From DASZIT01 sp036268775 (GTDB taxonomy: Bacteria; Actinomycetota; Acidimicrobiia; Acidimicrobiales; RAAP-2): a stretch of 64,000 nt of DNA. Numbering within the stretch: position 1 is the first letter of the stretch; every line of letters starts with the position of its first letter. Made by a program: the position numbers and the translations under genes. Location of the stretch: contig DATATM010000005.1 of NCBI GenBank assembly GCA_036268775.1, forward strand, positions 73,567 through 137,566, read 5' to 3'. Below are positions 41,251 to 50,201 of this stretch, one piece after another. The notes under the pieces were generated by a model, which saw only the letters and a list, made by a program, of their open reading frames with translations, did no database searches and was not told where the DNA came from.

Positions 41251-41856
41251 TTAGTCCCCCACCCGCTGGTTGCCATCTTGCAGGGGAAGGACCAAGAGGA
41301 CTTCATCACGATCGTCATCCGGACCCAACCGCAGGGCTCCAGGCCACCGCCCGATCTCCCGCCACCCGCATGACTCATAGAAGGCCTCAAGACCTTGACC
41401 GCCCCGCACCTCGATGTGCAGCTGTTCCAAACCGAGGTCATCCCGGGCGGCGCGCGCGATCTCCGACAGCAGGGCCCGCCCAATGCCCAAGCCCCGAGCG
41501 GCAAGGGCGGTTTGCAATCGGAGTACTCGCGCCCAATGGGCGGTCACCTTGTTTCGATTTCGCTCGAGCAATCCCCAACCGAGGAGTACCTCGTCGCTGA
41601 CCGCCACCAGCACTGTCCGGACCGTCGGATCAAGCGACTCGACGAGCCGCTGGACCGCCACGGCAACTTCGGCTCGCTCTACAGGGAGGAACGGGAAGCC
41701 CACCGCGCCCCCGGCATTGGAGACCTCCCGCCAACAGGTGGTCAGCTGGTTCGCCAGCTCTTCATCGACCTGCGACGATCCGGTGAGCCACCGGTAGGAG
41801 ACATTCGACGGGGTAGCGCCCACCCGGCCAGTTTCTAGCAGCCGGAACCCGGCCAA
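41251..41856 (-). CDS. GNAT-family N-acetyltransferase
   Basis: 201 residues from TTG 41856; GTG 41823 is an alternative start and neither has a clear ribosome-binding site. The GNAT acetyl-CoA motif is ARGLGIGRALLSEIARAA near residue 119, followed by LHIEVRGGQGLEAFYESCGWREIGR, the usual beta-bulge and C-terminal region. The N-terminal EVSNAGGAVGFPF is typical of a Streptomyces-like subgroup of unknown substrate. By eye the GC content and codon bias are lower than in neighbours, and a 104-base gap separates it from the VOC gene, so recent acquisition is possible. Confidence 0.82.
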   Translation of the reverse strand: MAGFRLLETGRVGATPSNVSYRWLTGSSQVDEELANQLTTCWREVSNAGGAVGFPFLPVERAEVAVAVQRLVESLDPTVRTVLVAVSDEVLLGWGLLERNRNKVTAHWARVLRLQTALAARGLGIGRALLSEIARAARDDLGLEQLHIEVRGGQGLEAFYESCGWREIGRWPGALRLGPDDDRDEVLLVLPLQDGNQRVGD

Positions 41857-41877
41857 CGCCGTCCGGCCGGAGTGACT

Positions 41878-42300
41878 CTAGTAGGTGGTGTCGGCGGCCA
41901 GCGCCTGCACGTAGGGCTGGGCGGAGGCCAGCATCTGCTGGCTGGCCACCAGCACCGACAGGTCGCCACGCACCCGGACCCGCCCTTCGGTGAGGGCCTC
42001 GGCCGCCACCAGCTCGCCCTTGGAGAGCGCCACCGCGTCCTCATAGGAGAGGGAGATGGCGACGTCGGCGGCTTCGGCCCCGGGTTGGTCTGGGTCGGGG
42101 AGGGACAGGTGGAGGGATCCTTCGTTGACGGTCAGGGCGACGGTGAGGTCACCGGTCGGCCCGCCGTGGACCTCCTGGAAGACGGTGAACCGACCGTCGA
42201 GGGCGGCCAGCCCTGCCTCTTCTCCGGGTCCCGGCACCGTCACCCCGGCCAGGGCGGCGTCGAAGGCCGCCACCCACTCGGGGCTCAGGAACTGCGGCAC
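41878..42300 (-). CDS. SCP2-like sterol-carrier-domain protein
   Basis: 140 residues from GTG 42300. The pattern fits a small SCP2-fold protein: an N-terminal helix (SPEWVAAFDAAL), beta strands (FTVFQEVHG, DLTVALTVNEGSLHLSL), an acidic strand (ADVAISLSYEDAVALSKGEL), then VRVRGDLSVLVASQQML, the part that closes the lipid-binding cavity. It lies 31 bases after sdhB and could be carried on the sdh transcript. A role in lipid or sterol binding is inferred from the fold. Confidence 0.75.
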   Translation of the reverse strand: MPQFLSPEWVAAFDAALAGVTVPGPGEEAGLAALDGRFTVFQEVHGGPTGDLTVALTVNEGSLHLSLPDPDQPGAEAADVAISLSYEDAVALSKGELVAAEALTEGRVRVRGDLSVLVASQQMLASAQPYVQALAADTTY

Positions 42301-42331
42301 GGGCGGCCCGTCAGAAGTTCGGGTCCGGTGA

Positions 42332-43294
42332 TCACTCGCCGACGGCGGTGGGTATTCCGTGGACGCCCGGGTCGGGCTGGATCGCCGCCGGTCCGGTGGC
42401 CGGCGAGGTGGCCGACGCTTCGGTCACCGACGCCTTGGTGCGACGGAGGATCTTCCGTCCCAGCCACGCCACCGGGTCGTAGGAGGCGTCGACCACTCGC
42501 TCCTTGAGGGGGATGATGGCGTTGTCGGTGATCTTGATGTGCTCGGGGCAGACCTCGGTGCAGCACTTGGTGATGTTGCACATCCCGAGACCGTCTTCCT
42601 TGCGCAGGACCTCGCGCCGGTCGGAGACATCCAGTGGGTGCATCTCCAACTCCGCTGACCGGATGAAGAAGCGGGGCCCGGCGTAGGAGGTCTTGTTCTC
42701 CTCGTGATCGCGGATCACGTGGCAGACGTCCTGGCAGAGGAAGCACTCGATGCACTTTCGGAATTCCTGGCTGCGCTCGACGTCGATCTGGGCCATCCGG
42801 TAGCCGCCGGCCTTGGATTCGTCGACGGTCTTGGGGCGGGGATTGAACGGCGGTATCCGCTTGGCCACCTCGTAGTTGAACGAGACGTCGGTCACCAGGT
42901 CCCGGAGGATCGGGAACGTCTTCAGCGGGGCCACCACCACGTCGGCCCCGACCGGCAGGGTGTCCACCCGGGTCATGCACATGAGGGAGGGGATCCCGTT
43001 GATCTCCGCCGAGCACGACCCGCACTTGCCCGCCTTGCAGTTCCAGCGGCAGGCGAGGTCGGGGGCGGCAGTGGCCTGCACCCGGTGGATGACGTCGAGG
43101 ACCACTTCGCCTTCGACGGCCGGCATCACGTAGTCGACGAACTCGCCGCCGCTCTCGTCGCCCCGCCACAGCACCATGGTGATGGTGGCATCGTCGGCCG
43201 GCTCCGGTTGCGGCTCCGGCTGCGGCTCCGGCGCCTCCGGCTCAGCGGGGGGCTCGGCTTCGGCGGCTTCGTCTTCAACCGGCTCGACGGTCAT
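42332..43294 (-). CDS. sdhB: succinate dehydrogenase/fumarate reductase iron-sulfur subunit
   Basis: 320 residues from ATG 43294, overlapping sdhA as ATGA. It starts with an unusual acidic Glu/Pro-rich extension of about 35 residues. Then come a [2Fe-2S] ferredoxin site (CRWNCKAGKCGSC, with a further Cys in SLMCMT), the [4Fe-4S] site CIECFLCQDVCH near residue 183 and the [3Fe-4S] site CNITKCCTEVCPE near 239. The C-terminus also has an extra tail of about 40 residues. It passes electrons from the FAD of SdhA to quinone. Confidence 0.95.
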   Translation of the reverse strand: MTVEPVEDEAAEAEPPAEPEAPEPQPEPQPEPADDATITMVLWRGDESGGEFVDYVMPAVEGEVVLDVIHRVQATAAPDLACRWNCKAGKCGSCSAEINGIPSLMCMTRVDTLPVGADVVVAPLKTFPILRDLVTDVSFNYEVAKRIPPFNPRPKTVDESKAGGYRMAQIDVERSQEFRKCIECFLCQDVCHVIRDHEENKTSYAGPRFFIRSAELEMHPLDVSDRREVLRKEDGLGMCNITKCCTEVCPEHIKITDNAIIPLKERVVDASYDPVAWLGRKILRRTKASVTEASATSPATGPAAIQPDPGVHGIPTAVGE

Positions 43295-45141
43295 GATTCA
43301 TCCTCCAGCAGGGCTTTGAGCTCGTCGGGCATCACCGGCAGGGGCTCGGGTGAAATGGTGATGGTGCGGATCGACGGAGTGCCGAGCGGTCCGTCGGACC
43401 CCCCGGTGCCGTCGGCGATCCGTTGCACGAAGTTCACCGAACCCATCTCGGGATCGGGCTTCGGAAAGTCGTCGCGGGTGTGGCCGCCCCGGCTCTCCTT
43501 CCGGTTGATGGCCCCCTGGGTGACGCACCGCGACACCGAGAGCATCGACGGGAGGTCGGTGGCCAGGTTCCAGCCGGGGTTGTAGGCCACCCCACCGCTG
43601 ATGGAGACATTGGCGGCCCGCGCCTCCAGCTTCTCCAGCTCCCCCATCGCCTCTTCGAGCTCCGACTGGGTGCGGATGATGCCGACCAGATTCTGCATGG
43701 TTTGTTGCAGGTCGGCCTGGAGCTCGTAGGGATTCTCGCCCTCGTCGCGGGCGAACGGCGCGGTGGCGGCGTTGATCGCCTCTTTGACCTCGCCGGGATC
43801 GATGGCGACGGTGCGATGGTTGCGGGTCCGTTCGTCCACCACCTTGGCGGCGCCGATGCCGGCCCGGCGGCCGAAGACCAGCAGGTCGGAAAGGGAGTTG
43901 CCACCCAGGCGGTTGGCCCCGTGCATCCCGCCGGCCACTTCGCCCACCGCGAACAGGCCGGGGACGGTGGTTTCCTGCGAATCGGCATCGACCCGGACCC
44001 CGCCCATGGCGTAGTGGCAGGTCGGCCCGACCTCCATGGCTTCGGCGGTGATGTCCACCCCGGCCAGCTCCATGAACTGGTGGTACATGGAGGGGAGCCG
44101 GCGGCGGATGTACTCGGCGCTGCGGCGGGTGGCGATGTCGAGGAACACCCCGCCGTGGGGGCTGCCCCGCCCCGCCTTCACCTCACTGTTGATGGAGCGG
44201 GCCACCTCGTCCCGGGGAAGCAGTTCGGGGGGGCGGCGGTTGTCGGCATGATCGTCGTACCAGCGGTCCCCCTCCTCCTCGTTGTCGGCGGTCTCGGCGG
44301 CGAACATCGGCGGGATGTAGTTGAACATGAACCGCTCGCCCTCCGAGTTCCGGAGGACCCCGCCGTCGCCCCGGACCCCCTCGGTAACCAGGATGCCCCG
44401 CACCGACAGCGGCCACACCATGCCGGTCGGATGGAACTGGACCGCCTCCATGTCGATGACATCGGCGCCGGCCCAGAGGGCGAGGGCCACCCCGTCACCG
44501 GTCGACTCCCAGGAGTTGGAGGTGTACATCCAGCTCTTGCCCAGGCCCCCGGTGGCCAGGATCACCGCCTTGGCGGTGAAGGTCACGAATTGCCCGGAGG
44601 GGCGCCAGTACCCGACCACCCCGGAGACGGCCCCGTCGGCGCCCTTCAGCACCCGGATGACCTTGACCTCCATGAACACCTCGATGCCGTCGGCCACCGC
44701 CTTCTGCTGCAGGGTCCGGATCATCTCCAGGCCGGTGCGGTCGCCGACGTGGGCGAGCCGGGCGAACCGGTGGCCGCCGAAGTCGCGCTGGGTGATCAGC
44801 CCGTCCTTGGTGCGGTCGAAGAGCGCCCCCCACTCCTCCAGCTCCCGGACCCGGTCGGGGGCCTCCTTGGCATGGAGCTCGGCCATCCGCCAGTTGTTCA
44901 GCATCTTGCCGCCGCGCATGGTGTCCCGGAAGTGGACCTTCCAGTTGTCGTCGGGATAGACGTTGCCAAGGGCGGCGGCGATCCCGCCCTCGGCCATCAC
45001 CGTGTGGGCCTTCCCCAACAGCGACTTGCAGATCAACGCGGTGCGGAGGCCCCGGGAGCGGGCTTCGATGGCGGCTCGGAGACCGGCGCCACCGGCACCG
45101 ATGACGATGACGTCGAAGTCATGGGTTTCGTACTCAGGCAT
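43291..45141 (-). CDS. sdhA: succinate dehydrogenase/fumarate reductase flavoprotein subunit
   Basis: 616 residues from ATG 45141. N-terminal FAD-binding VIVIGAGGAGLRAAIEAR near residue 11. The covalent-FAD His lies in KAHTVMAEGG near 46. Substrate and catalytic signatures are VQFHPTGM and TEGVRGDGGVLRN (active Arg). HGANRLGGNSLSDLLVFGRRAG follows, and the C-terminal domain ends in RGGHTRDDFPKPD. It resembles actinobacterial Sdh1-type SdhA. It is the middle gene of sdhC-sdhA-sdhB. Confidence 0.96.
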   Translation of the reverse strand: MPEYETHDFDVIVIGAGGAGLRAAIEARSRGLRTALICKSLLGKAHTVMAEGGIAAALGNVYPDDNWKVHFRDTMRGGKMLNNWRMAELHAKEAPDRVRELEEWGALFDRTKDGLITQRDFGGHRFARLAHVGDRTGLEMIRTLQQKAVADGIEVFMEVKVIRVLKGADGAVSGVVGYWRPSGQFVTFTAKAVILATGGLGKSWMYTSNSWESTGDGVALALWAGADVIDMEAVQFHPTGMVWPLSVRGILVTEGVRGDGGVLRNSEGERFMFNYIPPMFAAETADNEEEGDRWYDDHADNRRPPELLPRDEVARSINSEVKAGRGSPHGGVFLDIATRRSAEYIRRRLPSMYHQFMELAGVDITAEAMEVGPTCHYAMGGVRVDADSQETTVPGLFAVGEVAGGMHGANRLGGNSLSDLLVFGRRAGIGAAKVVDERTRNHRTVAIDPGEVKEAINAATAPFARDEGENPYELQADLQQTMQNLVGIIRTQSELEEAMGELEKLEARAANVSISGGVAYNPGWNLATDLPSMLSVSRCVTQGAINRKESRGGHTRDDFPKPDPEMGSVNFVQRIADGTGGSDGPLGTPSIRTITISPEPLPVMPDELKALLEDES

Positions 45142-45156
45142 GTGTTCGCGATCCCT

Positions 45157-45981
45157 TTAGAAGTGGAAGCCGTAGTCGTGGATGGTCCCGCTGGCCACCA
45201 GACGGACATAGACGTCGGTGAGGGCGACGAAGGCCAGGCTCATCCAGGCGAACACCATGTGCCGGGCGTTCAGCGGGGTGAGCATCTTCCAGAGGCGGTG
45301 GCGGAAGGGGGCGGCGGAGAACTGCTTGACCCCTCCCCCGCAGAGGTGGCGGCAGGCATGGCAGCTGAGGGAGTACAGCCACAGCAGGGCGGCGTTGATG
45401 AGCAGCACCGCGGTGCCGACGCTGAAGCCGAGCCCGTGGCCGGGCTGGCGGAACGCCACCACCGCGTCGATGGTGAGGATGGTGTTGAACACCAGACCGG
45501 CGTAGAAGAAGTAGCGGTGGATGTTCTGGAAGAAGAGGGGGAACCTCGACTCACCGGTATAGGCGCCATGGGCGTCGGAGACGGCACAGGCCGGCGGGGC
45601 CCACCAGAACGCCCGGTAGTAGGCCTTGCGGTAGTAGTAACAGGTCAGCCGGAAGCCGAGCGGGAAGATCAGGATCAACAGGGCGGGGGAGATGGCCCAC
45701 CAGGTGATGATGGTGCCGGGATGGCTCCCGGGCACGCAGGAGGCGGTCAGACAGGGCGAGTAGAACGGCGAGATCAGGTCCCGGCCCTGGGAGGCGCCGA
45801 CGTAGTAGTCCTTGTTCACGAAGGCGGCCCAGGTGGCGTAAGCCACGAACGCCGCCAGCACAGTGACGGTGACCACCGGCTGGACCCACCACCGGTCCCG
45901 GCGCAGGGTCGGCACCGGTGGGCCGCCCCGAACCCCTCCGAGCACGACGGGGGTGACTTTGGCGTCCTCCAACGTGGTCAA
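45157..45981 (-). CDS. sdhC: Sdh1-type single-chain membrane anchor of succinate dehydrogenase
   Basis: 274 residues from TTG 45981, six bases after AGGAGGA. Five or six hydrophobic segments and several conserved His residues fit a one-chain anchor of the Rv0249c type (about 273 residues), which replaces separate SdhC and SdhD. Between helices lies CHACRHLCGG, with Cys207, His208, Cys210, His212 and Cys214. Such a Cys/His cluster could bind a Rieske-like [2Fe-2S] centre, which I recall being reported for mycobacterial Sdh1. Other conserved loop cysteines are at 77, 82, 114 and 132. First gene of its operon. Confidence 0.85.
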   Translation of the reverse strand: MTTLEDAKVTPVVLGGVRGGPPVPTLRRDRWWVQPVVTVTVLAAFVAYATWAAFVNKDYYVGASQGRDLISPFYSPCLTASCVPGSHPGTIITWWAISPALLILIFPLGFRLTCYYYRKAYYRAFWWAPPACAVSDAHGAYTGESRFPLFFQNIHRYFFYAGLVFNTILTIDAVVAFRQPGHGLGFSVGTAVLLINAALLWLYSLSCHACRHLCGGGVKQFSAAPFRHRLWKMLTPLNARHMVFAWMSLAFVALTDVYVRLVASGTIHDYGFHF

Positions 45982-46199
45982 GTCGTTCCTCCTGGTATCG
46001 GCCCGCGGGCTAGAAATGGTACGGGCCCCAAGGCCCCGGATGCTGACGGGGGATCATCTTTCCACTATTGCGACCACTCGTGAAACCGCGGGGGAGCTGA
46101 GCGCCATTTTGCCGGGGATCGCCCAGAAGGGTCGGGATCGGTCAGCAAATCCTCCCGGCCGATGAACCATCGGCGAACGGGCTCGCGTAGGCTCAAACC
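45982..46199. promoter_or_regulatory. divergent promoter region between sdhCAB and the MoxR operon
   Basis: 218 bases. The plus-strand -10 for moxR is TAGGCT (46188-46193), six bases before ATG 46200 with no Shine-Dalgarno sequence. The sdhC side has a ribosome-binding site, so its transcript carries a leader, but I could not fix its -10. Confidence 0.5.
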
Positions 46200-47711
46200 A
46201 TGAGCAAGTCGAAGCCTGAGGCCACGCCCGAAACCCACGAGATGGCCACCAATCCGGAGGACCGGACCACACCCGCCCCCGATGTCACCACCCTCGGCCG
46301 GTTGCGGGAGGTGGGATGGCGGTCGATCCCGGTGGCCGAGGAGATGCGCCGCAACGCCGCCGCCCGCATCGCCGCCGGCCATCCGCTGGTGACCGGGGTG
46401 CTGGGGTTCGACGACACCGTGCTGCCCCAACTGGAGAACGCGGTGATGGCCGGGCACGACGTGATCCTGCTCGGGGAGCGGGGCCAGGCCAAGACCCGGC
46501 TGATCCGGTCGCTGATCGCCCTCCTCGACGAATGGGTGCCGATCGTCGCCCATTCCGAAATCAACGACGATCCCTACCGGCCGATCTCCCGGTTCGCCAA
46601 GGACCTGGTGGCCGAAGCCGGCGACGACACCCCGGTCTCCTGGGTGCACCGGAGCGAGCGGTACGGGGAGAAGCTGGCCACCCCGGATACCTCCATCGCC
46701 GACCTCATCGGCGAGGTCGACCCGATCCGGGTGGCCGAGGGCCGCTACCTGTCGGACGAGTTGACCATCCACTACGGGCTGGTGCCCCGGCTCAACCGGG
46801 GCATCTTCGCGGTCAACGAGCTGCCCGACCTGGCCGAGCGGATCCAGGTCGGCCTGCTCAATGTGTTGGAGGAGCGCGACGTCCAGATCCGTGGCCACCG
46901 GGTCCGCCTCCCGCTCGACATCGTCCTGTTGGCCACGGCCAACCCGGAGGACTACACCAACCGGGGGAGGATCATCACCCCGCTGAAGGACCGGTTCGGG
47001 GCCCAGATCCGCACCCACTACCCCTTGGACGCCGGCACCGAGCTCCGCATCGCCGAGTTGGAGGCCGACCTGCCGGGATCGGGGGAGGAGACCGCTGACG
47101 GCGACGCCCATCCGGCCCTGCCCCGGCTGGAGATGCCCGACTTCATGGCCGAGATCGTGGCGGCGCTGAGCCAGCTGGCCCGGGAGAGCCCCCACCTCAA
47201 CCAGCGGTCCGGGGTGTCGGTCCGGCTGACCATCGCCAACTACGAGACATTGGCGGCCAACGCCACTCGCCGGGCCCTCCGCAACGGCGAGTCGGGGGCG
47301 GTGCCCCGGATCTCCGACCTGCAGTCGCTGGTGTCCTCCACCCAGGGGAAGGTGGAGGTGGAGACGCTGGAGGAGGGGCGGGAGGAAGTCCTGCTCTCCC
47401 AGCTGGTGTCCGCCGCGGTGCTGGTGGTGTTCCGCCGCCGGGTGATCCTTGACGACCCCCACGCGGTGGTCGCCGCCTTCACCGAGGAGACGGTGGTCCA
47501 TGCCGGGGACGATCTCCCGGCGTCGGCCTACGCCGAGACCCTCAACCAGCTGCCGGTGCTGTCCGGGCCGGTGTTGGCCCTGGCCGGGGGCTCCGAGGAT
47601 CCCGGGGTGGTGGCCAGTGCCGTCGAGTTCATCCTGGAGGGTCTGCACCTCACCAAACGCCTGAACAAGGAGGCGGCCGGGACCCGGGCCACGTATCGGG
47701 GCCGGGGGTGA
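46200..47711 (+). CDS. MoxR-type AAA+ ATPase (magnesium-chelatase ChlI-like)
   Basis: 503 residues. The AAA+ core has Walker A LLGERGQAKTRLI near residue 90, a Walker B-like segment IFAVNELPDLAERIQ near 201, sensor 1 ATANPEDYTNRGRIITPLKDRFG and a C-terminal helical lid. It is longer than typical MoxR (about 330), with about 55 extra N-terminal residues and an extended C-terminus. With the VWA protein that follows (GTGA overlap) it forms the usual MoxR-VWA pair, thought to act as a chaperone inserting metals or assembling complexes. Confidence 0.9.
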   Translation: MSKSKPEATPETHEMATNPEDRTTPAPDVTTLGRLREVGWRSIPVAEEMRRNAAARIAAGHPLVTGVLGFDDTVLPQLENAVMAGHDVILLGERGQAKTRLIRSLIALLDEWVPIVAHSEINDDPYRPISRFAKDLVAEAGDDTPVSWVHRSERYGEKLATPDTSIADLIGEVDPIRVAEGRYLSDELTIHYGLVPRLNRGIFAVNELPDLAERIQVGLLNVLEERDVQIRGHRVRLPLDIVLLATANPEDYTNRGRIITPLKDRFGAQIRTHYPLDAGTELRIAELEADLPGSGEETADGDAHPALPRLEMPDFMAEIVAALSQLARESPHLNQRSGVSVRLTIANYETLAANATRRALRNGESGAVPRISDLQSLVSSTQGKVEVETLEEGREEVLLSQLVSAAVLVVFRRRVILDDPHAVVAAFTEETVVHAGDDLPASAYAETLNQLPVLSGPVLALAGGSEDPGVVASAVEFILEGLHLTKRLNKEAAGTRATYRGRG

Positions 47712-49741
47712 CCTGGCGCTTCGACTACCGGCGCTGGGATGGCACCCAGAACTCGGAGATCGATGACACCGACGCGATCCTGGCCCAGCTGACCGACGAC
47801 CTGCTGGCCAACGGCGACCTTCACGAGGCTCTGCAGCGGATGCTCAACCGGGGGTGGCGGACCCCGGACGGCGAGGAGGTCCAGGGGCTCCGGGACCTGT
47901 TGGACCAGCTGCGGATGGAGCGGGAGGACCAGCTCGACCAAGGGGACCTCGGCGGCGCCTACAGCGAGGTGGCGGCCGAGCTGGAAGAGGTGCTGGCGGA
48001 GGAACGGGCCGGGATCGACCAGCTGGAGACCGACGCCCGGGAATCGGGGGACCAGCGGCGCCAGGAGGTCACCGACGAGGTGGCCACCGAACGGCGGATG
48101 GCCCTCGACCTGCTGCCGCCGGACCTGGCCGGGATGGTGCGCGGGCTCCAGGAGTACGAATTCGTCTCCTCCGAGGCGCGCCAGCATTTCGAGGAGTTGA
48201 TGGAGCGGCTCCGGGAGGAGGTGGCCCGCACCTACTTCGACCAGATGTCGGAAGCGTTGGCCAATCCCGACCCCGAGCAGCTGGCCCGGATGCGGGACGC
48301 CTTCGACGCCCTCAACCGGATGCTCGAGCAGCGGGAGGCGGGCGAGCCCATCGACCCGTCCTTCCAGTCGTTCATGGAGAACTACGGCGACCTGTTCCCG
48401 GGGGACCCGGCCGATCTCGATGAGCTGCTGGAGCAGCTGGCCGCCCGGATGGCGGCGGCCCAGGCGATGTGGAACTCGATGTCGCCGGCCCAGCGGGCCC
48501 AGCTACAGGGGCTGGCCGAATCGCTGCTGGAGGACATGGACCTCCGCTGGCAGGTGGACCGGCTGGCCGGCAACCTCCAGAAGGCGTTCCCCGACGCCGG
48601 CTGGGAGCAGCGCTACAAGTTCAGCGGGGACCAGCCCCTCGGGATGGGGGACGCCACCGACGCCGCCTCCCGGCTGAAGGATCTGGCCGAGCTGGAAGCC
48701 TTCCTCCGGTCGGCCAACTCCCCGGCCTCGCTGTCGGAGGTGGACCTCGACAAGGTGGCCGAGCACCTGGGGGAGGACGCCGCCCGCTCCATGGACCGGC
48801 TGGCCAAGCTGGCCAAACAGCTGGCCGACGCCGGTCTCATCGACCAGCGGGAGGGCCGGTTCGAGCTGACCCCGGCCGGGATGCGCCGGATCGGCCACCA
48901 GGCGCTGGCCGACCTGTTCGATCAGCTGAACAAGGACCGGATCGGCAACCACCGCACCACCTTCACCGGGACCGGGCACGACCGGGAGGAGACGACCAAG
49001 CCCTACGAGTTCGGGGACCCGTTCAACCTCGATCTGTCCCGCACCGTCCACAACGCGGTCCGTCGATCGGGGACCGGCCTGCCGGTCCGGCTGATTCCCG
49101 ATGACTTCGAGGTGATCGAGACCGAGGCCCTCTCCCGAACCGCCACCGTATTGCTGCTCGACCTGTCACTGTCGATGCCGATGCGGGACAACTTCGTCCC
49201 GGCCAAGAAGATGGCTCTCGCCCTCCACACCCTGATCACCACCCGGTTCCCCCGCGACTACCTCGGACTGGTCGGCTTCTCCGAAGTCGCCCGGGTGATC
49301 GAGCCGGAGGACCTCCCGACGGTCAGTTGGGACTACGTCTACGGGACCAACCTGCAGCACGGCCTGATCCTGGCCCGGAAGATGCTGGCCCACCAGCCGG
49401 GGACCAAGCAGATCATCCTGGTCACCGACGGGGAGCCGACCGCCCACATCGTCCCCTACGACCGCGGGGTCGGCTACGACGTGTTCTTCAACTACCCGCC
49501 GATTCCCGAGACGCTGGAGGTGACGCTCTCCGAGGTGATGCACTGCACCAAGGCGAACATCACCATCAACACCTTCCTCCTCGACCCCGACCGGGCCCTG
49601 CGGGGGTTCATCGAGCAGCTGACCCGGATCAACCGGGGCCGGACGTTCTCGACCTCCCCCGACGAGCTGGGGGACTACGTGCTGGTCGACTTCCTCCGGC
49701 AGAAGACCACCGTTCGAAGCCGGGGCCGCCGGGCCGGCTGA
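47708..49741 (+). CDS. VWA-domain protein partner of the MoxR ATPase
   Basis: 677 residues from GTG 47708. A long, acidic, largely helical region (about 1-470) is followed by a C-terminal von Willebrand A domain. Its metal-binding MIDAS is complete: DLSLSMP (DxSxS) near residue 482, Thr in GTNLQHGL and Asp in VTDGEPTAH. VWA proteins next to MoxR ATPases present substrates for remodelling, by analogy with ChlI/ChlD. The neighbouring sdh operon is a possible client complex, but that is only a guess from location. Confidence 0.9.
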   Translation: MTWRFDYRRWDGTQNSEIDDTDAILAQLTDDLLANGDLHEALQRMLNRGWRTPDGEEVQGLRDLLDQLRMEREDQLDQGDLGGAYSEVAAELEEVLAEERAGIDQLETDARESGDQRRQEVTDEVATERRMALDLLPPDLAGMVRGLQEYEFVSSEARQHFEELMERLREEVARTYFDQMSEALANPDPEQLARMRDAFDALNRMLEQREAGEPIDPSFQSFMENYGDLFPGDPADLDELLEQLAARMAAAQAMWNSMSPAQRAQLQGLAESLLEDMDLRWQVDRLAGNLQKAFPDAGWEQRYKFSGDQPLGMGDATDAASRLKDLAELEAFLRSANSPASLSEVDLDKVAEHLGEDAARSMDRLAKLAKQLADAGLIDQREGRFELTPAGMRRIGHQALADLFDQLNKDRIGNHRTTFTGTGHDREETTKPYEFGDPFNLDLSRTVHNAVRRSGTGLPVRLIPDDFEVIETEALSRTATVLLLDLSLSMPMRDNFVPAKKMALALHTLITTRFPRDYLGLVGFSEVARVIEPEDLPTVSWDYVYGTNLQHGLILARKMLAHQPGTKQIILVTDGEPTAHIVPYDRGVGYDVFFNYPPIPETLEVTLSEVMHCTKANITINTFLLDPDRALRGFIEQLTRINRGRTFSTSPDELGDYVLVDFLRQKTTVRSRGRRAG

Positions 49742-49842
49742 CGTCCCCCTGGCGTCGAATTCCCAGGCCACCAAGGGCAATCCGCGTCCCGAATCCAAGT
49801 TGCGCCTTGCGTTTCCTCTCGGCATGGAGGAAGATGACACCA

Positions 49843-49854
49843 ATGTAGTTACAT
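49843..49854. promoter_or_regulatory. ATGTA-GT-TACAT inverted repeat upstream of whiB
   Basis: Perfect five-base arms around a two-base centre, 57 bases before the WhiB start, in the 170-base gap after the VWA gene. The position suits an operator, but the element is short. Confidence 0.3.
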
Positions 49855-49911
49855 ACGTGCTATGCGGTTCGTCGCTGAACCGGGCGCAAAAGTGGTGAGG
49901 GAGGCGCACCC

Positions 49912-50193
49912 ATGGACGTGGTGTCCTTGATGTACGGACGTCAGGAGCGCAGCTGGCAGACCAGGGCCAACTGCATGGGGGTTGATCCTGACCTGTTCTT
50001 TCCCGAACGGGGAGCCTCCACCCGGGAGGCCAAAGAAGTCTGCCGGGGGTGCGTGGTCCGGGAGGACTGCCTGGAGTACGCCCTGGCCAACGGCGAGAAG
50101 TTCGGGATCTGGGGAGGGCTGTCGGAGCGGGAGCGCCGCCGGCTCCGCCGCCAGCGGGCCATGCAGCGCCGGGCGGTCGCCAGCGCCTCGTAG
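49912..50193 (+). CDS. WhiB-family Fe-S transcriptional regulator
   Basis: 93 residues from ATG 49912 with GGGAGG upstream. The four cluster-binding cysteines are Cys21, Cys44, Cys47 and Cys53 (the C-x2-C-x5-C spacing of WhiB proteins). The sigma-factor-contacting turn GIWGG is at 65-69, followed by the basic DNA-binding tail SERERRRLRRQR. WhiB proteins bind the sigma-A region 4 and respond to redox or NO. The subclass is not assigned. Confidence 0.95.
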   Translation: MDVVSLMYGRQERSWQTRANCMGVDPDLFFPERGASTREAKEVCRGCVVREDCLEYALANGEKFGIWGGLSERERRRLRRQRAMQRRAVASAS

Positions 50194-50201
50194 CGTGCCC
50201 C

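Noticed and set aside
43423..46083. 886-codon open frame opposite sdhA and sdhC
   Set aside because: It spans three real genes antisense and shows no domain. The sdh motifs on the other strand are unambiguous.
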